Shown here: piece after piece, positions 26,525-35,753 of the stretch
Numbering within the stretch: position 1 is the first letter of the stretch
Layout: every line of letters starts with the position of its first letter
From: Kineosporia corallincola
Lineage (GTDB): Bacteria; Actinomycetota; Actinomycetes; Actinomycetales; Kineosporiaceae
DNA: 64,000 nt
Direction: 5' to 3'
Assembly: GCF_018499875.1 (NCBI RefSeq)
Contig: NZ_JAHBAY010000013.1
Location: forward strand, 124,001-188,000
The notes under the pieces: generated by a model
Databases searched by the model: none
The model's input: the letters and a program-made list of their open reading frames with translations, nothing else
What the model was told of the DNA's origin: nothing
Made by a program: the position numbers and the translations under genes

Positions 26525-27606
26525 GGCCCGATCTCGCCGGATCCCCGGGGAATCAGCCGGGTGGGCACCACGTGGGTGGTGGGCGGCGAGTCGTTGCCGC
26601 CGATCCGGTCGAACAGCACGGTGGCGGCCAGCCGGCCGATCGCCGTCGGGTCCTGGGCCACCACGGTGATGCCCGGGTCGAGCAGGTCGGCCAGCGGGAA
26701 GTCGTCGAAACCGACCACGGCGACCCGGCGTTCCCGCTTCAGGTGCCGTAGCGCCCGGGCCACGCCGATGGTGACCAGGTTCTGCGCGGTGAACAGCGCG
26801 GTGGGCGGATCGGGCTGTTCCAGCAGCTGCACCGCGGCGGCCTGGGCCAGGGCCTGACTGGTGAGATCGCTGAGCACGAGGCCGGTGTCGACCGGGAGGC
26901 CGGCCTCGGCGAGCGCCTGGAGGTAGCCCTCGTAGCGTTGCTGGGCGGTGGTGATGTCGTGCCGGTCGCCGAGGAACGCGATGCGCCGGTGGCCCTGCTC
27001 GATCAGGTGCCGCACCCCGGCCTTCGAGCCGTCCACGTTGGTGGTGAGCACCGAGTCCACCGCCAGCCGCCGGGCCTGGCGGTCGATGCAGACGATCGCT
27101 GTGCCCGCCCGCACCTCGCTCTCCAGGTAGGACTGGTCGTCACTGGCCGGCGCGATGATCAGGCCGTCGGCCCGGCGCGCGCTGAAGGCCCGGGTGAGCT
27201 CGCGCTCCCGCTGCGGGTCTTCGTCCAGGCTGGCCGTGAACACCATGACGCCGCGCGGGATCGCGACGTCTTCCACCGCCCGCTGGAGCGTTGACGAGAA
27301 CGGGTTGGACACATCTTCGAGCAGTAGCCCGACCGTCGCGGTGCGTCCGCCGGCCCGGCGCAGGCTGCGCGCGCCGATGTTCGGCCGGAAGTCGAGTTCG
27401 TCGATGGCGTCACGCACCCGGCGGCCGAGCGTGCTCGACACCCCCGGTTCCCCGTTCACCACCCTCGAAACCGTTTTCAGGCTCACGCCCGCGACCGCGG
27501 CGACATCGCGCATCGTCGGCCGGCGGCCGAGTTGCAGTGCCCGGCCCGCTGATCCCACCGGCGTCCCCGGTTGTGTTCCTGTTGTCTCCGGCAGCTGGCC
27601 TTCCAT
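26503..27606 (-). CDS. LacI-family transcriptional regulator
   Basis: A 367-residue repressor. The helix-turn-helix RPTMRDVAAVAGVSLKTVSRVVNGEPGVS sits unusually late (about residues 30-58), after a disordered Gly/Thr/Pro leader. The sugar-binding core shows VGLLLEDVSNPFSS, DGLIIAPASDD, RRIAFLGDRHDITTA and AVVGFDDFPLADLLDPGITVV. The ATG at 27606 has GGGGAG nine bases upstream. It is divergent from a sugar ABC importer with about 280 bases between starts and very probably controls it in response to the transported sugar. Confidence 0.92.
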   Translation of the reverse strand: MEGQLPETTGTQPGTPVGSAGRALQLGRRPTMRDVAAVAGVSLKTVSRVVNGEPGVSSTLGRRVRDAIDELDFRPNIGARSLRRAGGRTATVGLLLEDVSNPFSSTLQRAVEDVAIPRGVMVFTASLDEDPQRERELTRAFSARRADGLIIAPASDDQSYLESEVRAGTAIVCIDRQARRLAVDSVLTTNVDGSKAGVRHLIEQGHRRIAFLGDRHDITTAQQRYEGYLQALAEAGLPVDTGLVLSDLTSQALAQAAAVQLLEQPDPPTALFTAQNLVTIGVARALRHLKRERRVAVVGFDDFPLADLLDPGITVVAQDPTAIGRLAATVLFDRIGGNDSPPTTHVVPTRLIPRGSGEIGPQKNLTA

Positions 27607-27768
27607 GCCTGCCGCTCCCCTCGAACCCGAGATCGACATCCCCCTTGCCCGGAGAACCTACCGCGCGGTTGTGACCTGCGGAGGGCGTTCACCGAAGCTG
27701 CGCCGAGCGGAGCCGGGCAGTGATCGGGCGGTTACCGAATCCGGCGATCTGGCGTAGCTTGTAGGGAG

Positions 27769-27786
27769 TTGTCCAGCAGCCGACAA
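27769..27786. promoter_or_regulatory. Candidate LacI-family operator
   Basis: A dyad TTGTC-8-GACAA in the intergenic space between the repressor and the importer, about 100 bases before the binding-protein start. A TAGCTT hexamer at 27756-27761 could be the -10 box. The assignment rests on position and symmetry only. Confidence 0.35.
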
Positions 27787-27886
27787 GGATGTCGGGAGCC
27801 CTGCCCGAACGTGCCCGCTCGTGCCTGCGCACGACCGAAAACGACTGGCAGCGGCGGCTCGACGCGTACCGGAGGTGCCGCGTTCA

Positions 27887-28915
27887 GTGTCGCGCCCATG
27901 GGTTCCCCGTCTGGCCGCCGCCGTGCTGGCCGCCTCAACCGTCACCCTCGCAGCCTGCTCCGGCGGCAGCGACGGTCGTCCCATCATCGGGCTGATCACC
28001 AAGACCGACACCAACCCGTTCTTCGTCACGATGAAGAAGGGGGCCCAGGACCAGGCCGAGAAAGACGGCATCGACCTGCGCACGTTCGCCGGAAAGGTGG
28101 ACGGCGACAACGAGTCGCAGGTCACCGCCATCGAGAACCTGATGGCGCTCGGGGCCGAGGGATTCATGATCACCCCCAACGACTCCCGGGCGATCGTGCC
28201 GGCCATCGAGCGGGCGAAAGAGGCCGGGCTGGCGGTGATCGCGCTGGACAGTCAGCTCGATCCGCCGGACGCCGCCGACTCCACCTTCGCGACCGACAAC
28301 TTCCGGGCCGGAGAACTGGTGGGGGAGTGGGCGCGGGCCAAGGTCGGTGAAGACGCCCGCATCGCCTTCCTCGACCTGTCTCCCGACCAGGTCTCCGTGG
28401 ACGTGCAGCGTGATCAGGGTTTCATGCAGGGCTTCGGCATCGACATCGGCGACCCGCAACGGATCGGCGACGAGAACGACCCGCGCATCTCCGGGCACGA
28501 CGTCACCGACGGCGCCGCCGACGGCGGCCGCACGGCGATGGAGAACCTGCTCCAGCGTGACCCGGACATCACCCTGGTGTACGCCATCAACGAGCCGGCC
28601 GCGGCCGGGGGCTACGAGGCGCTCAAGGCCGCCGGCAAGGCGGACTCGGTCACCGTGGTCGCGATCGACGGCGGCTGCCCGGGCGTGCAGAGCGTGAAAG
28701 ACGGCCAGCTGGGCGCCACCTCGCAGCAGTACCCGCTGAAGATGGCCGCCGACGGGGTGACCGCGATCTCCGGGTTCGCCCGCACCGGTGTCAAGCCCGC
28801 CAACCCGGCGGGTCAGGACTTCACCGACACCGGGGTCACCCTGATCACCGACGATCCGCAGTCCGGCGTGGAGTCCGAAGACACCACGTCCGGTGCCGAG
28901 AAGTGCTGGGGGTAG
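27887..28915 (+). CDS. Sugar ABC transporter substrate-binding lipoprotein
   Basis: A 342-residue periplasmic-type binding protein (type 1 fold) with lipobox LAAC (Cys24 from this start). The body [67 protein letters not shown] and [27 protein letters not shown] fits the ribose/fructose (FrcB, RbsB) cluster. It captures a pentose or hexose outside the membrane. The GTG at 27887 is preferred because GGAGG lies 11 bases upstream and it gives a normal 23-residue signal peptide; other starts extend to 27821. First gene of a three-gene importer. Confidence 0.92.
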   Translation: MSRPWVPRLAAAVLAASTVTLAACSGGSDGRPIIGLITKTDTNPFFVTMKKGAQDQAEKDGIDLRTFAGKVDGDNESQVTAIENLMALGAEGFMITPNDSRAIVPAIERAKEAGLAVIALDSQLDPPDAADSTFATDNFRAGELVGEWARAKVGEDARIAFLDLSPDQVSVDVQRDQGFMQGFGIDIGDPQRIGDENDPRISGHDVTDGAADGGRTAMENLLQRDPDITLVYAINEPAAAGGYEALKAAGKADSVTVVAIDGGCPGVQSVKDGQLGATSQQYPLKMAADGVTAISGFARTGVKPANPAGQDFTDTGVTLITDDPQSGVESEDTTSGAEKCWG

Positions 28916-28919
28916 GCAG

Positions 28920-29924
28920 ATGACGACTGGTTTCGAGGAACGCCGGCAGGAGTCCGTGCCGGACCGGGTCCAGCACCTGCTGCACGGCCGGCCCACGCTC
29001 GGCCCGCTGGCGGTGCTGCTGCTGGCCGTGATCGTCTTCTCGATCATCAACACCCGGTTCCTGAACCCGGAGAACCTCGGACTGGTGCTTCAGCAGGTCA
29101 CCGTGATCGCCCTGCTCGGGCTCGGGCAGACGCTGATCGTGCTGACCGCGGGCATCGACCTGTCGGCCGGTGCCATCGCCGTCTTCAGTTCGATCCTGAT
29201 GGCGAACCTGGCCTACGACGCGGGTTTTCCAGGACCCCTCGCGCTGCTGGCCGGTCTGGCGTTCGGCACGGCGATGGGCGCCGTCAACGGTTTTCTGGTC
29301 ACCCGCGTGCACCTGCCGCCGTTCATCGTCACCCTCGGCACGCTGTCCGTCTTCTTCTCGCTGAACTCGGTGGTCTCCGGCAGCGAGACGGTGCGCGGCA
29401 CGGACATGCCGGCGATCATGACCTGGACCGGTGAGACCATCCCGATCGGCAGCTTCCACCTGACCTACGGCTCGATCATCATGCTGCTGCTCTTCGGCGT
29501 CTTCTTCTACCTGCTGGGCTGGACCGCCTGGGGCAAGCACGTGCACGCCTCCGGTGACGACGCCGAGGCCGCGCGGCTGGCCGGCATCCGCACCGACCGG
29601 GTGCTGCTGTCGGTGTACACCGTGGCCGGGGCCGTCTACGCGATCGCCGCCTGGGTGCTGATGGGCCGCCTGGCCTCGGCCGACCCGAACGTCGGCACCG
29701 AGTACAACCTCGACTCGATCACCGCCGTGGTGCTCGGCGGCACCAGCCTTTTCGGCGGTCGCGGCGGGGTGATCGGCACGCTGGTGGGCGCGCTGATCGT
29801 CGGGGTGTTCCGGAACGGGCTGGTGCTGGCCGGTGTTCAGGTGGTCTGGCAGGGCTTCGCCGTGGGCCTGCTGGTCCTGCTCGCGGTCACGATCGATCAA
29901 TGGATCCGGAAGGTGAGGGCATGA
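28920..29924 (+). CDS. Sugar ABC transporter permease (RbsC/FrcC-like)
   Basis: A 334-residue membrane protein with about ten helices. The signature LLGLGQTLIVLTAGIDLSAGAIAVFSS, NGFLVTRVHLPPFIVTLGTLSVF and ITAVVLGGTSLFGGRGGVIGTLVGAL are typical of the RbsC/FrcC permease family. The ATG at 28920 has a GGGGG tract upstream and follows the binding-protein gene by four bases. Its stop overlaps the ATPase start (ATGA). Confidence 0.95.
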   Translation: MTTGFEERRQESVPDRVQHLLHGRPTLGPLAVLLLAVIVFSIINTRFLNPENLGLVLQQVTVIALLGLGQTLIVLTAGIDLSAGAIAVFSSILMANLAYDAGFPGPLALLAGLAFGTAMGAVNGFLVTRVHLPPFIVTLGTLSVFFSLNSVVSGSETVRGTDMPAIMTWTGETIPIGSFHLTYGSIIMLLLFGVFFYLLGWTAWGKHVHASGDDAEAARLAGIRTDRVLLSVYTVAGAVYAIAAWVLMGRLASADPNVGTEYNLDSITAVVLGGTSLFGGRGGVIGTLVGALIVGVFRNGLVLAGVQVVWQGFAVGLLVLLAVTIDQWIRKVRA

Positions 29925-30712
29925 GCACGCAACCGACCACCGAGGGCCTCCCGGTGATGCGGGCGCGCGGCCTGGTCAAGCGCTACGGCCGGGTGACCGC
30001 CATCGACGGGTCCGACCTGGACCTCTACCCGGGCGAGATCCTGGCCGTGATCGGCGACAACGGCGCGGGCAAGTCCAGTCTGATCAAGGCGCTGTCGGGG
30101 GCCCTGGTGCCGGACAGCGGGCAGATCTGGCTGGACGGCGAGCCGGTGCACTTCCGCACGCCGATGGACGCGCGGGCCGCGGGGATCGAGACGGTGTACC
30201 AGACCCTCGCCGTGGCACCGGGTCTGGACATCGCCGACAACCTGTTCCTGGGCCGGGAGGAACGCCGGCCCGGCCCGCTCGGCTCGGTGTTCCGCATGCT
30301 CGACAAGAAGCACATGCGGGCCGAGGCCGAGCGGCACATGAGCGATCTGGGCATCGCCACGCTCCAGAACATCGGCCAGGCGGTGGAGAGTCTGTCCGGC
30401 GGCCAGCGTCAGGGGGTGGCGGTGGCCCGGTCGGCGGCGTTCGGCAGCAAGGTGGTCATCCTCGACGAGCCCACGGCCGCCCTCGGGGTGCGGGAGGGCA
30501 ACCGCGTGCTCCAGCTGATCCGTGACGTGCGCGACCGCGGCCTGCCGGTGATCCTGATCAGCCACAACATGCCGCACGTGTTCGAGGTGGCCGACCGCAT
30601 CCACATCCAGCGCCTGGGCCGGCGGGTCGCGGTGGTGACGCCGTCGTCGCACTCGATGCCGGAGACGGTGGCGATCATGACCGGCGCCGCGCCACCGCCC
30701 CCGGCCGGCTAG
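29921..30712 (+). CDS. Sugar ABC transporter ATP-binding protein (FrcA-like)
   Basis: A 263-residue single-domain ATPase. Walker A GDNGAGKSSLIKALSG, Q-loop VYQTLAVAPGLDIADNLFLG, signature ESLSGGQRQGVAVARS, Walker B VVILDEPTAALG and switch His in LISHNMPHVFEVADRIHI are all intact. Having one ATPase domain rather than two (as in RbsA) and the motif VYQTLAVAP point to the FrcA type (fructose uptake), so the importer may take fructose or a related sugar. It works as a homodimer with the permease gene just before it. Confidence 0.93.
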   Translation: MSTQPTTEGLPVMRARGLVKRYGRVTAIDGSDLDLYPGEILAVIGDNGAGKSSLIKALSGALVPDSGQIWLDGEPVHFRTPMDARAAGIETVYQTLAVAPGLDIADNLFLGREERRPGPLGSVFRMLDKKHMRAEAERHMSDLGIATLQNIGQAVESLSGGQRQGVAVARSAAFGSKVVILDEPTAALGVREGNRVLQLIRDVRDRGLPVILISHNMPHVFEVADRIHIQRLGRRVAVVTPSSHSMPETVAIMTGAAPPPPAG

Positions 30713-30735
30713 TTCCCGGCCAGTTCCCGGCTGGT

Positions 30736-31518
30736 TCAGCGCCCCGCGCGCACGTACCCGCGGGTGCACAGCGGCACGAACACCGCCAGCAGCCCGGCGG
30801 CCCACAGCAGGGCCGCGGTCACCGGGTGCTCCAGCGGCCAGACCCCACCGGCCGGCACCGAGGGGTTGCCGAACAGCTGGCGCAGCGCCGCGCAGACGGC
30901 GCTCAGCGGATTCCAGTCGGCGATCGTGCGCAGCCAGCCCGGCATGCCCGAGGTGGGCACGAACACGTTGGAGATCATGCCGACCGGCATCACCAGAATC
31001 GCGGCCTGCCCGGCGGTCTCCTCGTCGTCGAACAGGTAACCGAGATACATCCCGATCCAGGTGGCGGCGAACTGGAACAGCAGCAGAATGCCGACGGCGG
31101 TGAGGGTCTCGATCAGGTTGCCGCGGATCCGCCAGCCCACCACCAGGCCGCAGAGCATCATGATGACGAAGCCGATCACGCCGTACAGCAGGTTGGCGAG
31201 GGCGTGCCCGGCCGGGATCGCCACCCGGCTGATCGGCAGCGAGCGGAACCGGTCGGTGAGGCCGGTGTGGTTGTCCTTGGCCGCGGTCACCATCGACGGC
31301 ACGATGTTGGACGCCGTCATCACCAGCAGCCCGGGGATCAGGAACTCGCGGTAGCCGGCGCCGCCGGTGGCCCGGCCGGGCACGGCGATCGCCCCACCGA
31401 AGATGAAACCGAAGATCAGCACCAGCACGATCGGCGCGGCCACCAGCACGACGATGAAGGCGGGGTTGCGCAGCACGGCCAGGAGCAGGCGTTCCGCGGC
31501 GGGCAGGGCGTCTCTCAT
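30736..31518 (-). CDS. ABC-2 type exporter permease (DrrB-like)
   Basis: A 260-residue permease with six predicted helices. It begins ERLLLAVLRNPAFIVVLVAAPIVLVLIFGFIFGGAI and carries the ABC-2 motif DRFRSLPISRVAIPAGHALANLL, as in daunorubicin-resistance DrrB. It forms the membrane part of a drug or lipid exporter with the ATPase encoded just upstream; starts and stops overlap by 4 bases. It converges on the sugar ATPase gene. Confidence 0.9.
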   Translation of the reverse strand: MRDALPAAERLLLAVLRNPAFIVVLVAAPIVLVLIFGFIFGGAIAVPGRATGGAGYREFLIPGLLVMTASNIVPSMVTAAKDNHTGLTDRFRSLPISRVAIPAGHALANLLYGVIGFVIMMLCGLVVGWRIRGNLIETLTAVGILLLFQFAATWIGMYLGYLFDDEETAGQAAILVMPVGMISNVFVPTSGMPGWLRTIADWNPLSAVCAALRQLFGNPSVPAGGVWPLEHPVTAALLWAAGLLAVFVPLCTRGYVRAGR

Positions 31519-32450
31519 CGTCGGCTCCCGGTCAGCGTGAGGAATACCTCGTCCAGGGTGGGACGGCGAACACCGGCGTCCTGCAACGGGATACCGATCT
31601 CGTCCAGGTGCCGCACCAGCCCGGGCAGGGTGAGAGAGCCGGCCGTCACGGTTCCCGAGACCCGCCGGTTCTCCTCGTCGGTGGTGACGTCCTGACCGCC
31701 GAGCCCGGTCAGGGCCAGTGCCGCGCCGGACAGCGGGGCCCCCGGGCCGACCAGCACCTCCACCCGGGTCCCGGCCAGGTCCTTGAGCTGTTCCGGTGTG
31801 CCGTGGGCGATCTCGCGGCCGGAGTCGATGATCACCACGTCGGAGGCGAGCCGGTCGGCCTCCTCCAGGTACTGCGTGGTGAGCAGCACGGTGGTGCCGG
31901 AGCGGGCGAGATCGGCCACGGTGGAATGAATCTCGTCGCGGCTTCGGGGATCGAGGCCGGTGGTCGGTTCGTCGAGGAACAGCACCGGCGGCCGGGTGAT
32001 CAGGCTGGCGATCAGGTCGAGCCGCCGCCGCATGCCGCCCGACCAGGTCTTCACCATCCGGTCGGCGGCCTGGTCCAGCCCGAACCGGGTGAGCAGCTCG
32101 GCGGCCCGGGCCCGGGCGGCCCGGCGGCCGAGGTGGTGCATCAGGCCGAGCAGGAACAGGTTGTCCCGGCCGGTCAGCGCGTCGTCCACGGCCGCGTGCT
32201 GCCCGGCCAGGCCGATCCGGCGGCGCACCTGCGCGGCCTGGGTGACCACGTCGAATCCGCAGATCCTCGCGCTGCCGGAGTCCGGCAGCGCGAGGGTGGC
32301 GAGGATGCGGACAGCCGTGGTCTTTCCCGCGCCGTTCGGTCCGAGCAGGGCGCAGACCGTCCCCTCCGGCACCGCCAGGTGGAGCGAGTCCAGGGCCCGC
32401 ACCTCGCCGAATCCCCGGCCCAGGCCGGATGTCTCGATCACCGTCGTCAT
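31515..32450 (-). CDS. ABC exporter ATPase (DrrA-like)
   Basis: A 311-residue ATPase with Walker A LLGPNGAGKTTAVRILATL, GLAGQHAAVDDALTGRDNL, signature KTWSGGMRRRLDLIASLI, Walker B VLFLDEPTTGLDPRSRDEI and LLTTQYLEEADRLASDVVII, all intact. The C-terminal DrrA-type domain follows, ending VRRPTLDEVFLTLTG. It drives export by the DrrB-like partner. It is divergent from a TetR regulator; a clear dyad lies between them. Confidence 0.95.
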   Translation of the reverse strand: MTTVIETSGLGRGFGEVRALDSLHLAVPEGTVCALLGPNGAGKTTAVRILATLALPDSGSARICGFDVVTQAAQVRRRIGLAGQHAAVDDALTGRDNLFLLGLMHHLGRRAARARAAELLTRFGLDQAADRMVKTWSGGMRRRLDLIASLITRPPVLFLDEPTTGLDPRSRDEIHSTVADLARSGTTVLLTTQYLEEADRLASDVVIIDSGREIAHGTPEQLKDLAGTRVEVLVGPGAPLSGAALALTGLGGQDVTTDEENRRVSGTVTAGSLTLPGLVRHLDEIGIPLQDAGVRRPTLDEVFLTLTGSRR

Positions 32451-32488
32451 CGCTTCCTCCCCAACTGCGATCAGTGTTCGCGGTTCTT

Positions 32489-32510
32489 AGTGAACCATAC
32501 TGCGTTCACT
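32489..32510. promoter_or_regulatory. Candidate TetR operator
   Basis: A perfect dyad AGTGAAC-8-GTTCACT midway between the divergent exporter (32450) and tetR (32561) starts, in locally AT-rich DNA. Position, symmetry and half-site length fit a TetR-family operator that represses both directions. Confidence 0.65.
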
Positions 32511-32560
32511 GTTCGCACTTGTTTCTCTCGAAGGGGCGAGTCCTGCGGGAGGATGGACCC

Positions 32561-33292
32561 GTGCCCGAGCCCGACCTGCCGATCTGGAAGCGCTCCGAGC
32601 GCGGGGCCAGGGGGCCCGCGCCGGAGCACAGCCGCGCCTCGATCGCGGCCGCCGCGATCGGCCTGGCCGACGCCGAGGGCCTGAAAGCGGTCTCGATCCG
32701 CCGGGTCGCGTCGGCGGTGGGCAGCGCCCCGGCCTCGCTCTATCGCTACCTGGCCAGCCGCGACGAGCTGCTGGCGCTGATGGCCGACGCGGCGATCGGC
32801 ACGCTGGAGCTGCCCGCCACCCCCACCGGCCAGGGCTGGCGGCACGATGTGCTGACGATCGCCCGGCTGCTGCGGCAGGCCTACCGCGAGCATCCCTGGC
32901 TGCTGGAGCTGGTCATGTCCGGCCGGCTGAACACGGCGATGCTCGGCCCGTCCACCATCGACTACACGGAGAGGGTGGTGGCGGCGCTCGCCGAGCTGCC
33001 GGCGCCGGGCCGGGCCAAGATGGAGGCCGCGGCCATCTTCAACGGCGTGGTCGGGCTGTTCGCGATGGACGAGGCCTCCGCCCACAACAGCACCAGCCCG
33101 CAGGCCCAGGTGGCCAACGCGGCCTACCTCGCGGAGAGAATCGGGGACGGCGAACACCCTTATCTGGCCGCGATTCTGGCGAGCCCACCGCCGCCCGACG
33201 CGGTGGCCCGCAAGAGTGCGGACGACCTGTTCGGCCGGGTGGTGGTCAGCATCATGAGCGGTCTGCTCGGGGTGACGCCGGAGCCGGACTAG
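32561..33292 (+). CDS. TetR-family transcriptional regulator
   Basis: A 243-residue repressor. The N-terminal HTH region is SRASIAAAAIGLADAEGLKAVSIRRVA followed by SAPASLYRYLASRDELLALMADA, typical of TetR proteins with a TetR_C_1-like ligand domain. The GTG at 32561 has GGGAGGA upstream; longer frames would cross the operator. It probably senses a substrate of the divergent exporter. Confidence 0.92.
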   Translation: MPEPDLPIWKRSERGARGPAPEHSRASIAAAAIGLADAEGLKAVSIRRVASAVGSAPASLYRYLASRDELLALMADAAIGTLELPATPTGQGWRHDVLTIARLLRQAYREHPWLLELVMSGRLNTAMLGPSTIDYTERVVAALAELPAPGRAKMEAAAIFNGVVGLFAMDEASAHNSTSPQAQVANAAYLAERIGDGEHPYLAAILASPPPPDAVARKSADDLFGRVVVSIMSGLLGVTPEPD

Positions 33293-33302
33293 GGTCGCCG
33301 TC

Positions 33303-34076
33303 ATGAACTGGGAGCAGCAGCGGCAGTCGTTCGGAGCCAACGCGGCCGGCTACGACAGCCGCCGCCCGGACTGGCCCGCGGCCACCGCCGCCTGGCTGAC
33401 CGGTGCCGAGCCGGGTTCCGGCCGGGAGGGCACCGCGCTCGACGTGGTCGACCTGGGCGCGGGCACCGGCAAGCTGACCAGCACCCTGGCCGAGCTGGGG
33501 CACCGGGTCACCGCGGTGGAGCCCGACCCGGGCATGCTGGACGTGCTGAGCCGCAAGCTGCCGCAGGTCACGGCGGTGCGGGCGGCCGCCGAGCGGATCC
33601 CGCTGCCCGACGGCAGCGCCGACGTGGTCACCGTGGCGCAGGCCTGGCACTGGATGGAGCAGCCGGCCGCCGCGCTGGAGATCGCCCGCGTGCTGCGGCC
33701 GGGCGGCCTGCTGGCCGTCGCCTGGCACAAGCGCGACCTGGACACCCCGTGGGTGGCGGAGCTGAACGAGCTGGCCGGGGTCCCGGACTGGGCTGCCGAG
33801 CAGAACACGCACAGCGGGCACACCGTGGTCGAGCTGCCGCCGGCCTACGCGCCCACCGAGTACGCCACCTTCGGCTACACGCTGACCCTGCCGCCGACGG
33901 CCCTGGTCGACCTGGTGGCCAGCTGGTCCTACGTGGCCACCCGGCCGGACCGCGACGAGGTGCTGGAGCGGGTCCGGGCGCTCGGCGAGCGGGTGGCGGC
34001 CGACCAGGGGAGCCCGGCCGCACTCGGTCTGCCTCACGTGACGCAGTGCCATCGGGCACGCACCCTGGCCGACTGA
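33303..34076 (+). CDS. SAM-dependent methyltransferase, class I
   Basis: A 257-residue Rossmann-fold methyltransferase. The SAM loop is VVDLGAGTGKLTSTLAELG, motif II is AVEPDPGMLDVL, and ERIPLPDGSADVVTVAQAWHWM is the UbiE/Methyltransf_11-like middle. It begins NWEQQRQSFGANAAGYDSRRPDWP, seen in trans-aconitate or SAM-methyltransferase annotations without known substrate. Ten bases after tetR, so possibly co-transcribed. Confidence 0.88.
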   Translation: MNWEQQRQSFGANAAGYDSRRPDWPAATAAWLTGAEPGSGREGTALDVVDLGAGTGKLTSTLAELGHRVTAVEPDPGMLDVLSRKLPQVTAVRAAAERIPLPDGSADVVTVAQAWHWMEQPAAALEIARVLRPGGLLAVAWHKRDLDTPWVAELNELAGVPDWAAEQNTHSGHTVVELPPAYAPTEYATFGYTLTLPPTALVDLVASWSYVATRPDRDEVLERVRALGERVAADQGSPAALGLPHVTQCHRARTLAD

Positions 34077-34170
34077 GGCCGGGAGCGGTCTTTCGTCGTC
34101 CACCAGGGAGGCCCGCGCCTCACCCGGACGGCGCATCAGCCACCCCGAACGGCTGCCGACAGGCAGGCCG

Positions 34171-35592
34171 ATGGACGCCCAGACCCTGCTCCTGCTGCGA
34201 CGAGCCACCTACGGCCCGACCCCCGCGCTGCTGGCCGAGGCGCAGAAGCTGGGGCGCCGGGCCTGGCTGGAACGGCAGCTGGCCCCGCACACGATCAGGG
34301 ACGCACTGGCGGAGGCGACCCTGAAAAGGTTTCCCCGGGTGGGGTGGTCGATCTCGCGGGTACGCGAGGAGTACGCCGCCGACTTCGGTTCGTGGGACGT
34401 GATGGTCGAGCTGACCCGCGCCACCATCGTTCGGGCGGTGTGGAGCGAGCGCCAGCTGTTCGAGCTGATGGTCGAGTTCTGGTCGAACCACCTCAACGTC
34501 ACCTGCCCGTCCGGCGACGTGTGGGACTCCCGGGCCGACTACGACCGGGTGATCCGCGCACACGCCCTGGGAAGGTTCGCCGACCTGCTGGTCGCGGCGA
34601 GTCTCCACCCGGCCATGCAGGCCTACCTCGACAACCAGTCGTCCACCAAGGATCACCCGAACGAGAACCAGGGCCGCGAGCTGCTGGAGCTGCACACCGT
34701 CGGGGTGGACGCCGGATATGACGAGAGCGATGTGCGCGACAGCGCCCGCATCCTGACCGGTTTCGGCACGGATGGCTCAGGCGAGGCCACCTACCGCACC
34801 GCCCGGCACTGGGTGGGACCGGTGCGGGTGCTGGGATTTCACGACACGAACGACTCGGCGGCCGGTGGAAAGGAGGTGGCGGTCAGATATCTGGAGTACC
34901 TGGCCCGGCACGAGAGCACCGCGCGGCAGATCGCGACGAAGCTGTGCCGGCGGTTCGTCGCCGACGAGCCGTCGTCGTCCCTGATCTCCCGGCTCGCCGC
35001 CACCTATCTGGCGCACGACACGGCGGTGGTGCCGGTTCTGCGAGAGTTGTTCTCCAGCAAAGAGTTCAACGCATCGACCGGGCAGAAGCTGCGCAGGCCG
35101 TACGAGGACATGGTGGCGACGGTGCGGGTGCTCGGCCTGAAACCCGACACCTCCGGCACCGAGGGCATCGAGAACCTGCACTGGATGATCCTGGACATGG
35201 GCCACTCGCCGTTGTCCTGGGGGCCGCCGAACGGCTACCCGGACGTGGCGAGCGCCTGGCAGTCGCCGGCCGGCACGCTGCTGCGCTGGAACGCGCACCT
35301 GAACATCGCGGCCCGCTGGTGGCCGTCCACCCTGACCGGCCCGGCGCTGGCGACGATGATCCCGAAACCACGCCCCAGCAATCATGGTTCGCTGATCGAC
35401 GGGCTCTCCGAACGACTGCTCCAGCAGCGCGCCACCAAGGCCCAGCAGGTGGCGATCTGCGAGTTCCTGAGCGACGAGAACGCCACCGTCAAGCCCTCCA
35501 CGCCGATCACGAAAGACAGCCCGGCGATCGGCTGGCGACTGCCGTTCGTGGTCAGCCTGCTGCTCGACACCCCCGCCTTCGCGCTGCGGTGA
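34171..35592 (+). CDS. DUF1800 family protein
   Basis: A 473-residue protein starting DAQTLLLLRRATYGPTPALLAEA, with VEFWSNHLNV, MQAYLDNQSSTKDHPNENQGRELLELHTVG and ARILTGFG. These are DUF1800 signatures. The function is unknown; the family is almost always paired with a DUF1501 protein, as here. No signal peptide is visible at the chosen ATG, though the partner has a Tat signal. Confidence 0.9.
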   Translation: MDAQTLLLLRRATYGPTPALLAEAQKLGRRAWLERQLAPHTIRDALAEATLKRFPRVGWSISRVREEYAADFGSWDVMVELTRATIVRAVWSERQLFELMVEFWSNHLNVTCPSGDVWDSRADYDRVIRAHALGRFADLLVAASLHPAMQAYLDNQSSTKDHPNENQGRELLELHTVGVDAGYDESDVRDSARILTGFGTDGSGEATYRTARHWVGPVRVLGFHDTNDSAAGGKEVAVRYLEYLARHESTARQIATKLCRRFVADEPSSSLISRLAATYLAHDTAVVPVLRELFSSKEFNASTGQKLRRPYEDMVATVRVLGLKPDTSGTEGIENLHWMILDMGHSPLSWGPPNGYPDVASAWQSPAGTLLRWNAHLNIAARWWPSTLTGPALATMIPKPRPSNHGSLIDGLSERLLQQRATKAQQVAICEFLSDENATVKPSTPITKDSPAIGWRLPFVVSLLLDTPAFALR

Positions 35593-35753
35593 ACCTGCTT
35601 GAGGACGACGAAACCTCCTCATGACAGCGTGATCCCGTCCGAAGGGCAGGCAGCGCCACCGTTCCGACCTGTCCTGCCGTGACCCGCGCCGCCGTGATCT
35701 GCCCAGCCTGACACCCGCCTGACCGACTGACGCCAGAGGACACCGCTGCCTGC

